NCBI RefSeq assembly: GCF_014596725.1
Contig: NZ_JACVEG010000014.1
Span: forward strand, 313 to 64,312
DNA: 64,000 nt
Origin: Vibrio sp. Y2-5
Lineage (GTDB): Bacteria > Pseudomonadota > Gammaproteobacteria > Enterobacterales > Vibrionaceae
Direction: 5' to 3'
Positions 53,025-61,387 of this stretch are shown piece after piece. Each line of letters starts with the position of its first letter. Position 1 is the first letter of the stretch. Below the pieces are notes generated by a model. That model was given only the letters and a program-made list of their open reading frames with translations, was not told the origin of the DNA and did not search any database. Made by a program: the position numbers and the translations under genes.

Positions 53025-54551
53025 ATGGGACTCGCGATTATTCATAGCCGAGCAAGTGTGGGGGTTGAAGCTCCTTCAGTGACAGTGGAAGTTCATATTA
53101 GTAATGGGATGCCGGGATTTACACTGGTGGGTTTGCCTGAAACCACTGTGAAGGAATCAAGAGACAGAGTGCGCAGTGCCATTATTAATTCTCAGTTTGT
53201 GTTTCCAGCCAAGAAAATTACTGTCAACTTAGCGCCAGCCGATCTACCTAAAGAGGGCGGAAGATTTGATTTGCCTATAGCGTTAGGTATTTTGGCTGCA
53301 TCGAACCAAATTTCACAAACGAGTTTGGATAAACACGAGTTTATCGGTGAGCTTGCTCTGTCAGGTGAACTTCGTAGCGTGAAAGGCGTGTTACCAGCAG
53401 CGTTAGCGGCATCAAAGGGCAAGAGAAGTTTGGTTGTTCCGCATGGAAATGGTGATCAGGCTGCTCTCGTCGACAGTAATCTGCATAAATCGGCGCAAAC
53501 GCTACTGGAAGTGTGTGCAGATCTTTGCGGACAGAAAACACTGAGCTTGTTTGAGAGTTCAAGCAAAGCGCCAAGCGTACGTATTGAAAGAGACTTGCAA
53601 GACATTATCGGCCAGCAGCAAGGTAAGCGGGCTTTAGAAATTGCAGCGGCGGGTAATCATAATCTGCTGTTTTTGGGGCCTCCCGGAACGGGCAAAACCA
53701 TGCTGGCTTCACGCTTGTGTGACTTATTGCCGCCAATGACTGACGTTGAGGCGATGGAAACTGCCTCTGTCGCTTCTCTCACACAACAAGAGATCAACAG
53801 TCATAACTGGAAACAGCGGCCGTTTCGTTCGCCTCATCATTCAAGTTCAATGGCTGCTTTGGTCGGCGGAGGCTCTATTCCTCGTCCGGGGGAAATTTCT
53901 CTCGCCCACAATGGTTTGCTGTTTCTCGACGAGATGCCAGAATTTGAACGAAAAGTCTTAGACTCACTTCGAGAACCTTTGGAGTCTGGCGAAATCATCA
54001 TTTCCCGCGTGCAAGGAAAAACTCGCTTTCCTGCTCGTTTTCAACTGGTGGGTGCGTTAAACCCAAGCCCGACTGGCTATCACGAGGGTGAGCAGGCTCG
54101 CGTCAATCCGCAGGTGATTTTACGTTATTTGAGTCGCTTGTCGGGCCCATTGCTCGACAGATTTGATATGTCGATAGAGATACCGGCTTTACCCAAAGGC
54201 ACATTGTCTAATGGTGGTGACAGGGGAGAGCCTACGGCGACGGTCAAAGAGCGAGTGCTGCAAGCACGTGAAAAAATGTTAGAGCGAAGCGGAAAAGTGA
54301 ATGCCTTGTTGCAGAGCCGAGAGATAGAGCAAGTTTGCCCTTTAACTAAGCCGGATGCAGAGTTTCTAGAAAATGCACTGCACCGTTTGGGGTTATCCGT
54401 TCGGGCATACCATCGCATCATTAAAGTGGCACGCACGATTGCTGATTTGCAGGGTGAGGGGCAGATAAATCGTTCTCATCTTGCGGAAGCGCTAGGTTAC
54501 CGAGCGATGGACAGGTTACTTAAACAACTGACTTCGCAATCAATTTGTTAG
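53025..54551 (+). CDS. comM: YifB/ComM-family AAA+ ATPase
   Basis: A 508-residue Mg-chelatase-like AAA+ protein. In V. cholerae and other competent bacteria ComM is a hexameric helicase that promotes branch migration during integration of transformed DNA. Motifs: a Lon-like N-terminal domain with GLPETTVKESRDRVRSAI (about 40), Walker A GPPGTGKTM (about 219), Walker B LLFLDEMPEF (about 292) and the GALNPSPTGYH segment (about 340). The ATG at 53025 gives the family N terminus MGLAIIHSRASVGV; an in-frame start 10 codons upstream is unconserved. Divergent from ilvLGMDA, as in E. coli. Confidence 0.94.
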   Translation: MGLAIIHSRASVGVEAPSVTVEVHISNGMPGFTLVGLPETTVKESRDRVRSAIINSQFVFPAKKITVNLAPADLPKEGGRFDLPIALGILAASNQISQTSLDKHEFIGELALSGELRSVKGVLPAALAASKGKRSLVVPHGNGDQAALVDSNLHKSAQTLLEVCADLCGQKTLSLFESSSKAPSVRIERDLQDIIGQQQGKRALEIAAAGNHNLLFLGPPGTGKTMLASRLCDLLPPMTDVEAMETASVASLTQQEINSHNWKQRPFRSPHHSSSMAALVGGGSIPRPGEISLAHNGLLFLDEMPEFERKVLDSLREPLESGEIIISRVQGKTRFPARFQLVGALNPSPTGYHEGEQARVNPQVILRYLSRLSGPLLDRFDMSIEIPALPKGTLSNGGDRGEPTATVKERVLQAREKMLERSGKVNALLQSREIEQVCPLTKPDAEFLENALHRLGLSVRAYHRIIKVARTIADLQGEGQINRSHLAEALGYRAMDRLLKQLTSQSIC

Positions 54552-54558
54552 TGGCTGC

Positions 54559-54586
54559 TTACTGATAAGCATACATTTATCAGTAA
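54559..54586 (+). repeat. Inverted repeat after comM
   Basis: TTACTGATAA (54559-54568) and TTATCAGTAA (54577-54586), a perfect 10-bp inverted repeat with an 8-base spacer, 8 bases after the comM stop. No T-run follows, so it is either a weak 3' hairpin or an operator for the following gene. Confidence 0.5.
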
Positions 54587-54607
54587 TCTGACCATTGCCG
54601 AATGATA

Positions 54608-54635
54608 TTTTAAAAAAATAACAAGCTTGTATAAT
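54608..54635 (+). promoter_or_regulatory. Possible promoter of the acyltransferase gene
   Basis: A perfect TATAAT (54630-54635) with a poor -35 TTTTAA (54608-54613) at 16-base spacing, 40 bases before the TTG start. Confidence 0.4.
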
Positions 54636-54675
54636 TGGGCGCTTATTTTTTGCTCATTGAATTGAAGGTTCAGCG

Positions 54676-55554
54676 TTGTCTTATTTACTGCTCATTATCA
54701 ATGCCTTACTCGTTATCGTTAATACGGCGATAAGCTCTCTTGTTATCTGTGCAATTGCGGTCATTAAAGTGCTGCTGCCTACCCCTAAACTGAAGGCGCG
54801 TGCTACACAGATGGCGGATAAAGCAATGTGGATGTGGGCGACGGTGAATGCTGGGTTGCTTGCTATTTCAAATCCTGTGCAGTGGGATATTGAAGGGGGC
54901 GAAGACTTAAAGAAAGATGGCTGGTACTTATTGATCAGTAATCATTTGAGCTGGACGGATATTGTCGTGCTGTGCTCGGTATTTAAGGATCGTATACCTA
55001 TGCCTAAGTTCTTCTTAAAGCATCAGCTCCTGTATGTGCCTTTTGTTGGTATGGGGTGTTGGGCGCTTGATATGCCTTTTATGCGTCGTTATTCCCGAGA
55101 ATACTTGCTTCGTCATCCGGAAAAGCGTGGTCAGGATTTGCAAACAACTCGCCGCTCATGTGAGAAGTTTAAATTCCATCCAACTACAGTAGTAAATTAT
55201 GTTGAAGGTACTCGTTTTGATAATCATAAGCAGCAAGCGGTACGTTCCTCTTATCAGCACCTTCTACCGCCGAAATCTGGTGGTATGGCTTATACCTTAG
55301 CGGCGATGGGGGAGCAGTTTGAAAACATTATTGATGTCACCCTTGCATACCCCGACAATTTAGAAAAACCATTCCGAGACATGTTGATGGGGCGCATGAA
55401 AAGAGTCGTGGTACGTGTTCGGGTATTGCCTGTTGATGAGAATGTCTCCGGTGATTACTTCAATGACAAGCCTTACAAGCGTCAGTTTCAGCTGTGGCTG
55501 GGGGATGTGTGGCAATATAAAGATGAGATGTTGAAAGAGATTTATAAATCTTAA
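54676..55554 (+). CDS. yihG: PlsC-type acyltransferase (YihG-like)
   Basis: A 292-residue membrane-bound 1-acyl-glycerol-phosphate acyltransferase family protein. The catalytic NHxxxxD box is SNHLSWTDIV (about residues 93-102) and the substrate-binding segment is VEGTRFDNHK (about 175). Hydrophobic helices lie at the N terminus (1-35). The start is TTG at 54676 with GAAGG 7 bases upstream. E. coli YihG has the same size and lies in the same neighbourhood (near dsbA and rdoA) and affects phospholipid acyl composition. Confidence 0.85.
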   Translation: MSYLLLIINALLVIVNTAISSLVICAIAVIKVLLPTPKLKARATQMADKAMWMWATVNAGLLAISNPVQWDIEGGEDLKKDGWYLLISNHLSWTDIVVLCSVFKDRIPMPKFFLKHQLLYVPFVGMGCWALDMPFMRRYSREYLLRHPEKRGQDLQTTRRSCEKFKFHPTTVVNYVEGTRFDNHKQQAVRSSYQHLLPPKSGGMAYTLAAMGEQFENIIDVTLAYPDNLEKPFRDMLMGRMKRVVVRVRVLPVDENVSGDYFNDKPYKRQFQLWLGDVWQYKDEMLKEIYKS

Positions 55555-55558
55555 TCAA

Positions 55559-55593
55559 AAAAGAAATAGGGAGCTTGTGCTCCCTATTTCTTA
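55559..55593 (+). terminator. Bidirectional terminator between yihG and dsbA
   Basis: A perfect 14-bp stem AAGAAATAGGGAGC-ttgt-GCTCCCTATTTCTT (55561-55592) between the convergent genes. Confidence 0.85.
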
Positions 55594-55594
55594 T

Positions 55595-56197
55595 TTAATT
55601 TTTGTTGATCAAGAAGTTCACCAACTCGAAGTATTCATCCAATGTTTTGATACCTTGAGCCTGAACCAAGTAGTGGTTGTTTACCACAACAGAAGGAACA
55701 CCGCTTAGGCCAGCTTCTTGGAACTGTTTATCAAAACGACGAACCATAGAATCGACAGCAAAGCCGTTAAATGCAGCATCGAACTTGCCGCCATCAATAC
55801 CTTCATCAGTAAAGATCTGGCGAAGCTCTTGATCGTCTTTTGGTGGCTTACGTAAGTTGTGAATGCGGTTGAACATAACTGGAATCATTTTGTCTTCAAC
55901 GCCAAGCGCAATCATCGTTGCGTAAGCTTTACTCATAGACTTACCCATGTTGCCGCCCATGAAAGATACGTGATTCTTTTGCAATTTCACGCCTTCTGGC
56001 AGCTTATCTTTAAGTTGAGCAATGATTGGCTCAAACTGATTACAGTGCGGGCAGTAAAATGAGAAATACTCTACTACGCTAGGTTTTGAAGAAGGTGTTA
56101 AGTCGAGCTCTTTGTAGTGCACTCCTTCCTGAAAGTCTGTTGCGTAAGCCGAAAGGCTAAACATCAGGGTTGCAACCAGTGCAAACAATTTTTTCAT
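55595..56197 (-). CDS. dsbA: Periplasmic thiol:disulfide oxidoreductase DsbA
   Basis: DsbA introduces disulfide bonds into exported proteins and is reoxidised by DsbB. The 200-residue precursor has a signal peptide (about residues 1-19, cut after AYA) and a thioredoxin fold with the active site C49-P-H-C52, plus the cis-proline loop SGVPSVVVN (about 160). The ATG at 56197 has GGAG upstream; 56209 is a weaker alternative. It follows srkA by 33 bases, the same pair order as rdoA-dsbA in E. coli. Confidence 0.96.
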   Translation of the reverse strand: MKKLFALVATLMFSLSAYATDFQEGVHYKELDLTPSSKPSVVEYFSFYCPHCNQFEPIIAQLKDKLPEGVKLQKNHVSFMGGNMGKSMSKAYATMIALGVEDKMIPVMFNRIHNLRKPPKDDQELRQIFTDEGIDGGKFDAAFNGFAVDSMVRRFDKQFQEAGLSGVPSVVVNNHYLVQAQGIKTLDEYFELVNFLINKN

Positions 56198-56230
56198 TAC
56201 GGACTCCATTTTTCCTTTAAAGGCAATAAA

Positions 56231-57217
56231 TTACCATTGTGGCATTAGTGAGAGCGCCGGCTCGTCTAATGCTGAGATTTGTTCTTTGAATGACAGCACT
56301 TGGCTTTCCCAATATTTAGGATCGTTGAACCAAGGAAAGGCGATTGGGAATGCTGGGTCGTCCCAACGTTTTGCCAACCAAGCCATGTAGTGCACCATTC
56401 GTAGACCACGAAGTGGCTCAATTAGTTTCAATTCCGAGACGTTAAAATCGCAAAACTCTTGGTAGCCTTCAAGCAAAATATCCAGTTGAACGAGCTTATC
56501 TTGTCGTTCACCATTGAGTAGCATCCATAAATCTTGCACCGCTGGACCATTACGAGCGTCATCAAGATCGACGAACATTGGACCGTCACGCCACAAAATA
56601 TTGCCGGGATGACAGTCGCCATGGAGGCGAATGTTGGCATGTTTGCTTGACCATTGCTGCTCAATTCTTTTGATCAGCAAGTCTAAGTCATTAAAGAACA
56701 CATTCTCCAAATGCATTGGAATACACTGAGAGTTTTGTAGCAACTCTCGTGGCTGGTACAGGTATTCTTCCAAGCTCAATGTCGGCCGATGTTGGAAGTT
56801 TTTTTCAGAGCCTATTTTATGAATGCGTCCTAAAAAGCGACCCACCCATTCCAGTTGTTCTTCGTTATCGACTTCAAATTGACGACCGCCGACACTGTTG
56901 AACAGTGCAAAGTCATAGCCTTGATAGTGATGGAGGCTCGCACCATTGATAACCAATGGTGGAACTAACGGGATCTCCGCTTCCGCTAATTCGAGAGCAA
57001 ATTCATGTTCTTCTCGTATTTGGTCTGAAGTCCATCGCTCTGGACGGTAAAACTTCACGACGAAGCGCCGTTTGTCTTCATCCACAAATTGATACACACG
57101 GTTTTCATAGCTGTTAAGAGCAAGAAAGCCGGATTCTGCACGAATACCGATGCTCTCTAGTGCATACCACATGAGATCGGGGGTTAATGCGTCAAAGTGA
57201 AACGTTGCTTGAGTCAT
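56231..57217 (-). CDS. srkA: Stress response kinase A
   Basis: A 328-residue Ser/Thr protein kinase of the RdoA/YihE (choline-kinase-like) family, linked in E. coli to protection from stress-induced death and to the Cpx envelope response. The catalytic loop RLHGDCHPGNILW (about residues 198-210) and the metal-binding DLDDARNG (about 217) are intact; an N-terminal VVKFYRP strand supplies the ATP lysine. Upstream of dsbA and probably cotranscribed with it. Confidence 0.93.
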   Translation of the reverse strand: MTQATFHFDALTPDLMWYALESIGIRAESGFLALNSYENRVYQFVDEDKRRFVVKFYRPERWTSDQIREEHEFALELAEAEIPLVPPLVINGASLHHYQGYDFALFNSVGGRQFEVDNEEQLEWVGRFLGRIHKIGSEKNFQHRPTLSLEEYLYQPRELLQNSQCIPMHLENVFFNDLDLLIKRIEQQWSSKHANIRLHGDCHPGNILWRDGPMFVDLDDARNGPAVQDLWMLLNGERQDKLVQLDILLEGYQEFCDFNVSELKLIEPLRGLRMVHYMAWLAKRWDDPAFPIAFPWFNDPKYWESQVLSFKEQISALDEPALSLMPQW

Positions 57218-57221
57218 TGAT

Positions 57222-57252
57222 TAAAAAGGGCTCATTACTGAGCCCTTTTCCT
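57222..57252 (-). terminator. Terminator between ccoG and srkA
   Basis: AAAAGGGCTCA-ttac... TGAGCCCTTTT stem (57224-57249) followed by T-rich sequence on the minus strand, after the ccoG stop. Confidence 0.8.
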
Positions 57253-57268
57253 TTGATAATGATGAAGT

Positions 57269-58750
57269 TTACAGCTTCTTAATGAAGCGGCTTTCAACTT
57301 CCATCGTGAATTGGTTGGTATCGTCGCTGAGTATAAACTGAATTGTCGCAACAGGAGAACTTAAGCTATCCGGTTTGACACCTAAACTCATTGGTAGGTT
57401 GACCACTTCGCCCGGTTTCACCTGTACCGTTTGTTTACCATACCAAGTCACATCAGAGAGGCCAGAAACATCAAGTTTATAGTCTTGAGTTTGCTGAGTC
57501 TTGTTGATGACTTTAAGCGTGTAGGTGTTTTCCACTTCACCTGCGCTGTTGGTTCTAAATAACTGGTTACGATCGCGAATCACGCTCAGGCCTGCTGGGT
57601 CGACCGCGGCAATTTGAGCAACAAACAGACCACACATAATCAGTAATACTGCGCCATAACCAAGCAGTTTTGGACGCATAACTTTGGTGTGTTTACCGGA
57701 TAGGCGATGTTCAGTAGTGTAGTTAATCAGTCCTTTCTCATAACCCATGCGTTCCATAGTCGTATCACAGGCATCGATACAGGCACCACAGTTGATACAC
57801 TCATACTGTAAGCCATCACGAATATCGATACCGGTAGGGCACACTTGAACACACAAGTCACAGTCAATACAGTCACCCAGCCCTAGCGCTTTAGGATCGG
57901 CTTTGCGAGAGCGAGGTCCACGTTGTTCGCCGCGAGCGGTGTTGTAGCCAACAATGAAAGTGTCTTTATCAAACATGGCCGATTGGAAACGAGCGTAAGG
58001 ACACATGTGAATACACATGATTGAACGCATCCAACCAGCATTACCATAAGTACAGATGGCAAAGAACAGAACCCAGAACACTGGCCAGAAAGTGGCGTTT
58101 AGGGTGAAAAAGTCGATAACTAGGTCGCGAATAGGCACGAAATAGCCAACAAAAGTGAAACCCGTAACTAACGCAATTGCAAACCAAGCAATATGTTTGA
58201 GCGTTTTGCGCATCGCCAGTTTGGCCGTCATCTTACCCGAATCTTGCTTGCGGCGTTTATTGGCGCTGCCTTCGAGTTTTTCTTCAAACCAGATGTACAT
58301 AAAAGTCCATACAGTTTGCGGGCAGAGGTAACCACACCATACTCGTCCTAAGAATGTAGTGAGGAAGAACAGTCCGAATGCGGCAATCATAAACAGGAGT
58401 GCAAGTAAGGTTAAATCTTGCGGATAAAGTGTGGTGCCGAAAAAGTTGAACTGTTGATTACCCATATCCAATAGGATGGCTTGGCGATCACCGTAAGAGA
58501 TCCAAGGAACCAATCCAAAAAGTAATAATAAGAACCAGCCACCGTAGCGACGCAGTTTCTGGTAAGTCCCTTTACTTTCTCGAACGTAAATTCCTTTACT
58601 CGGATTAAATCTGTCTCCTCCCTGACCTTTGTGGGTTTTGGGGTTAAAGACTTTGGGAGTCACATCTTTAATGTCTATTTTGTCCTGACTCATGGAATCT
58701 TCCTTTGGGCGTTTTGGTGCCGTTTCAAAAGTGGCGGCACTCTCTGACAT
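57269..58750 (-). CDS. ccoG: Cytochrome c oxidase accessory protein CcoG (RdxA/FixG family)
   Basis: A polyferredoxin-type inner-membrane protein linked to copper handling in cbb3 oxidase assembly. The 493-residue protein has several membrane helices (about residues 80-230), the WCGYLCPQ motif (about 142) and two 4Fe-4S clusters in CIDCDLCVQVCP and CINCGACIDACD (about 276-312), then a C-terminal immunoglobulin-like domain. Two starts are plausible: ATG 58750 (AAGGGG upstream) and ATG 58693 (AAGGA upstream, 19 codons shorter). It stands alone here; the ccoNOQP genes are not in the window. Confidence 0.9.
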   Translation of the reverse strand: MSESAATFETAPKRPKEDSMSQDKIDIKDVTPKVFNPKTHKGQGGDRFNPSKGIYVRESKGTYQKLRRYGGWFLLLLFGLVPWISYGDRQAILLDMGNQQFNFFGTTLYPQDLTLLALLFMIAAFGLFFLTTFLGRVWCGYLCPQTVWTFMYIWFEEKLEGSANKRRKQDSGKMTAKLAMRKTLKHIAWFAIALVTGFTFVGYFVPIRDLVIDFFTLNATFWPVFWVLFFAICTYGNAGWMRSIMCIHMCPYARFQSAMFDKDTFIVGYNTARGEQRGPRSRKADPKALGLGDCIDCDLCVQVCPTGIDIRDGLQYECINCGACIDACDTTMERMGYEKGLINYTTEHRLSGKHTKVMRPKLLGYGAVLLIMCGLFVAQIAAVDPAGLSVIRDRNQLFRTNSAGEVENTYTLKVINKTQQTQDYKLDVSGLSDVTWYGKQTVQVKPGEVVNLPMSLGVKPDSLSSPVATIQFILSDDTNQFTMEVESRFIKKL

Positions 58751-58934
58751 TGCTTTCCCCTTCAGCACCGTGTGAGAAGGATGAGTATTGTTTTAATAAG
58801 TGGGCGATTATAACGCCATCAACATTTTTATTTCTTTAAGGCAATCAATCTTTAACAACAAAATGTGTATTTCTTTTCAGTTATCAATACAAATCAGTTA
58901 CCAATACAAACTCGTTGCTAAAAAAGGTGATGAC

Positions 58935-58965
58935 AAAAAAGAGCGACATAAAAGTCGCTCTTTTC
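58935..58965 (-). terminator. Terminator after yihD
   Basis: AAAAGAGCGAC-ataaaa-GTCGCTCTTTT stem (58937-58964) with a T-run on the minus strand. Confidence 0.85.
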
Positions 58966-58975
58966 GATGGGGTTC

Positions 58976-59245
58976 TTAATCTTTGATAACACCACGAGCA
59001 CGAAGTAGCGCTGTTTTAAAATCGTCTTCGTAATCTTTTTTCAGTCCTGGGATGACTTCATCTTTTGCGCTGTTACGCATTTTAAGGTGATAGATGAGAA
59101 CATCATCAGTGAGTTCTTCTAACGAACCTTTGTAGCCCGCTTCGGCTGCTAATTTGACGATGAACTGGATTAAGTTACATTCAGAATCTTTTTGCCATTC
59201 CGGCTCAAGTAACTCAAGCAACTCTTCAATACGGTGACACTTCAT
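58976..59245 (-). CDS. yihD: YihD-family (DUF1040) protein
   Basis: An 89-residue cytosolic protein of the conserved YihD family of unknown function. It begins MKCHRIEELLELLEPEW and ends DFKTALLRARGVIKD, both typical of the family. GGAG precedes the ATG at 59245 by about 6 bases; the frame opens 4 codons earlier. In E. coli yihD is in the same neighbourhood as rdoA-dsbA, so the synteny supports the call. Confidence 0.88.
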   Translation of the reverse strand: MKCHRIEELLELLEPEWQKDSECNLIQFIVKLAAEAGYKGSLEELTDDVLIYHLKMRNSAKDEVIPGLKKDYEDDFKTALLRARGVIKD

Positions 59246-59310
59246 AGCTTTCTCCACAGTCTTTTAATGGTTTTAAGCTAAAGGTATCAAATGTAGGAAA
59301 AAGTAGAAAA

Positions 59311-59379
59311 GAAAAAAGCGCAGATTACTTTCTTATATAAGCAAATCGCCTATATAACCAAATAGCTCTGCGCTTTTCT
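59311..59379 (-). terminator. Terminator of the 55-residue ORF transcript
   Basis: AAAAGCGCAGA (about 59314) pairs with TCTGCGCTTTT (59367-59377) around a 42-base A/T-rich interior; T-run on the minus strand. Confidence 0.7.
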
Positions 59380-59380
59380 A

Positions 59381-59548
59381 TTAAGCAGCCTGTTCGACTT
59401 TTGTCTCTGGCGATGCAGTCAGTGCATTGGTCTCAACAAGAGTTTTTGCAGGTGCAAGCTTTTTCGCAACCGGAGCAGCAACGAAGCCACTACGACGACG
59501 CATTGCACTACGGTTTGTGTGCGAAAACCTGACAGTTGTTGGGCGCAT
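59381..59548 (-). CDS. Small basic protein of 55 residues, function unknown
   Basis: An ORF that starts MRPTTVRFSHTNRSAMRRRS and ends SPETKVEQAA. The first half is rich in arginine, the middle in Ala/Pro/Lys, and the tail is acidic. TTAGG lies 7 bases before the ATG at 59548, and a terminator follows the stop, so a real gene is likely. A second ATG four bases upstream (59552, other frame) opens a 14-codon ORF that overlaps it. I do not recognise the protein. It is preceded by a long structured leader, which may be the more important feature; the peptide could even serve as a regulatory leader peptide. Confidence 0.55.
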   Translation of the reverse strand: MRPTTVRFSHTNRSAMRRRSGFVAAPVAKKLAPAKTLVETNALTASPETKVEQAA

Positions 59549-59680
59549 TCATTTACCTAACAGTCAGGCATATCCATTGCCGATGTAATGGACCTAGGCA
59601 ACTATGAGCTGCTCTTCTGGCACCGAAGTGTTTGAAGGATGGCTCCTTCTGGCAATCGCCAATCCACTTAAATTGTCTAG
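59549..59680 (-). promoter_or_regulatory. Structured leader with repeated hairpins (candidate cis-acting RNA)
   Basis: On the minus strand this stretch can form consecutive hairpins: TGGC-gatt-GCCA (59650-59661), GAAGGA-gcca-TCCTTC (59634-59649), CTTC-ggtgcca-GAAG (59614-59628), TCCATT/AATGGA (59573-59592), and CCTGAC/GTTAGG (59556-59568), the last masking the ribosome site of the 55-residue ORF. The 9-mer TGCCAGAAG occurs twice (59614-59622 and 59646-59654). CCTGAC can alternatively pair with GTCAGG inside the ORF (59528-59533). I match it to no riboswitch class I know. Confidence 0.5.
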
Positions 59681-59683
59681 GAA

Positions 59684-59706
59684 TAACGATATAAATCATA
59701 TCGAAG
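59684..59706. promoter_or_regulatory. Palindromic operator-like site upstream of the structured leader
   Basis: CGATAT-aaatc-ATATCG (59687-59703), a perfect 6-bp inverted repeat extended by TAA/TTA flanks, upstream of the leader in a position suited to a repressor or activator. 59706-59860 otherwise shows only A/T-rich sequence. Confidence 0.4.
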
Positions 59707-59860
59707 TTAGATTAGCACCAAGTTTTCAATTGGTCGATAGTTAACCAGTCAATATGTTAAAAAAAATGAATTGGTTGTGTGAGGACTGCAATTGAGTTTT
59801 TAGTCATACGTTTTACTATGGAATGCGCTTTACTATGAATAGCGATTGAAGGAGGTGTGT

Positions 59861-60652
59861 ATGTCGTTTCTCAAGAAAACCCTCGCAAGTTTTGGAATAG
59901 GTTCCGCGAAGGTGGATTCCGTTCTTCAACAAGAAGTACTTTATCCCGGTCAACCTGTGAAATTTACCGTTCACGTATATGGCGGTTCAAGTTCACAGGA
60001 TATTGATAATATTGAATTAAAACTGTGCTGTCGCTATGTAGAAGAAGTCTTGGAAGACAGGTCCAAACAGCATGGTTCGCGTAAGCGTAAAGTTCATCGA
60101 ACTTACGTTCTAGCGGATTGGTCGCTGCCGTATTCATTTACTATTCAGCCAGGCGAGACACGCGACTTTGATGTGTCGCTAGATGTACCTTGGAATACTC
60201 CTGTCACCATTGGCGATGCCAAAGTTTGGTTAGAGACTGGTCTCGATATTGCGATGGCGCTCGATCCGACCGATAAAGATATTTTGACCGTTCGTCCAGA
60301 TCCTCTGATGGATGGCATTTTTTCTGAGTTGGAAGAGCAAGGGCTGCGTTTACGTCAGGTTGAATGTGAAGCTGCAAAAGGCTTTGCTCTGCCATTTGTA
60401 CAAGAGTTTGAATTTGTGCCGACCACTGGGCCTTTCCATGGACGTTGGCGTGAGTTGGAAATTGTGGCTTATCGTGACCAGGACTCTTTGCAAATGTGGT
60501 TTGAAATTGACCGCTACCAAAGAGGGGCAACAGGCATGCTTGCAAGTCTGTTGGGGCTAGGAGAATTAAAACGTCAAATGACGATTACTAGCGGTGAATC
60601 GCCACAAGCGGCAGGGACAAAAGTGCTCGAATATCTGGATTCTCACTCATAG
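59861..60652 (+). CDS. Spo0M-like arrestin-fold protein
   Basis: A 263-residue protein of the SpoOM family, named after a Bacillus sporulation-control protein but widespread in non-sporulating bacteria. It starts MSFLKKTLASFGIGSAKVDSVL, has the N-terminal beta-sandwich with EVLYPGQPVKFTVHVYGG (about 26-43) and a second beta domain from about 140, and ends in a helical tail. The ATG at 59861 follows a near-perfect AAGGAGGTG. The role in vibrios is unknown; do not infer sporulation. Single gene. Confidence 0.88.
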   Translation: MSFLKKTLASFGIGSAKVDSVLQQEVLYPGQPVKFTVHVYGGSSSQDIDNIELKLCCRYVEEVLEDRSKQHGSRKRKVHRTYVLADWSLPYSFTIQPGETRDFDVSLDVPWNTPVTIGDAKVWLETGLDIAMALDPTDKDILTVRPDPLMDGIFSELEEQGLRLRQVECEAAKGFALPFVQEFEFVPTTGPFHGRWRELEIVAYRDQDSLQMWFEIDRYQRGATGMLASLLGLGELKRQMTITSGESPQAAGTKVLEYLDSHS

Positions 60653-60742
60653 TGCCTTAACTAAAAATTAACATTTCTAGCTTACAGTTGTAAGCTGAAT
60701 GTGTCATACTCTGCCTACTGTCCTGTTCTATGTGGGTGTGCT

Positions 60743-61387
60743 ATGTCAGTGAGTGAATACAGTGTGAAAGAAGAAATAGCCAATGCGATTAGTCATGGCA
60801 TTGGTTTGATATTGGGTATTGTGGGTTTGATTTTATTGCTGGTAAAAGCGGTAAACCATAGTGCAGATGCCCTGACTATTGCCAGTATGAGCGTTTATGG
60901 TGGCAGTATGATCGCACTGTTTCTTGCTTCGACGCTTTACCACGCGGTTCCTCATCAAAGAGCGAAACATTGGTTAAAAATCTTCGACCACTGTGCCATT
61001 TACTTATTGATCGCGGGTAGCTATACCCCTTTCCTGCTCGTAGGCTTACGCACTCCGCTGGCTTTTGGTTTGATGATAGTGATCTGGTCGATTGCTCTGC
61101 TGGGTATCATCATGAAAATCGCTTTTGTGTATCGATTTAAGCGTTTTTCGCTGATTTCATATCTCGCAATGGGTTGGTTATCTCTGGTGGTGATTTACCA
61201 GCTCGCTTTGAATCTGGATGTGGGCGGATTAACGCTATTGGCGGCGGGTGGCGTGGTTTATTCACTGGGTGTGATTTTCTACGTAGCGAAGCGCATCCCA
61301 TATAACCATGCAATTTGGCATGGCTTTGTTCTAGCGGGTTGCGCTTGCCACTTCTTGGCGATCTACCTGTACGTAAATCCGATTTAG
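60743..61387 (+). CDS. trhA: Hemolysin III / TrhA family membrane protein
   Basis: A 214-residue seven-helix membrane protein of the PAQR-like hemolysin III family (YqfA/TrhA), linked in E. coli to membrane energetics. Conserved residues of the family's metal site are visible: EEIANAISHGIG (His near 18), STLYHAVPH (about 64), IFDHCAIYLLIAGSYTPF (about 77-94) and HAIWHGFVLAGCACHF (about 189). Start ATG 60743; an upstream in-frame ATG at 60701 would add 14 residues. The last 4 bases overlap the convergent DUF3157 gene. Confidence 0.88.
   Translation: MSVSEYSVKEEIANAISHGIGLILGIVGLILLLVKAVNHSADALTIASMSVYGGSMIALFLASTLYHAVPHQRAKHWLKIFDHCAIYLLIAGSYTPFLLVGLRTPLAFGLMIVIWSIALLGIIMKIAFVYRFKRFSLISYLAMGWLSLVVIYQLALNLDVGGLTLLAAGGVVYSLGVIFYVAKRIPYNHAIWHGFVLAGCACHFLAIYLYVNPI

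Noticed and set aside
59549..59680. Glycine, cyclic-di-GMP, fluoride or ZTP riboswitch
   Set aside because: I looked for the conserved core strings of these classes and found none; only the general hairpin pattern is present.
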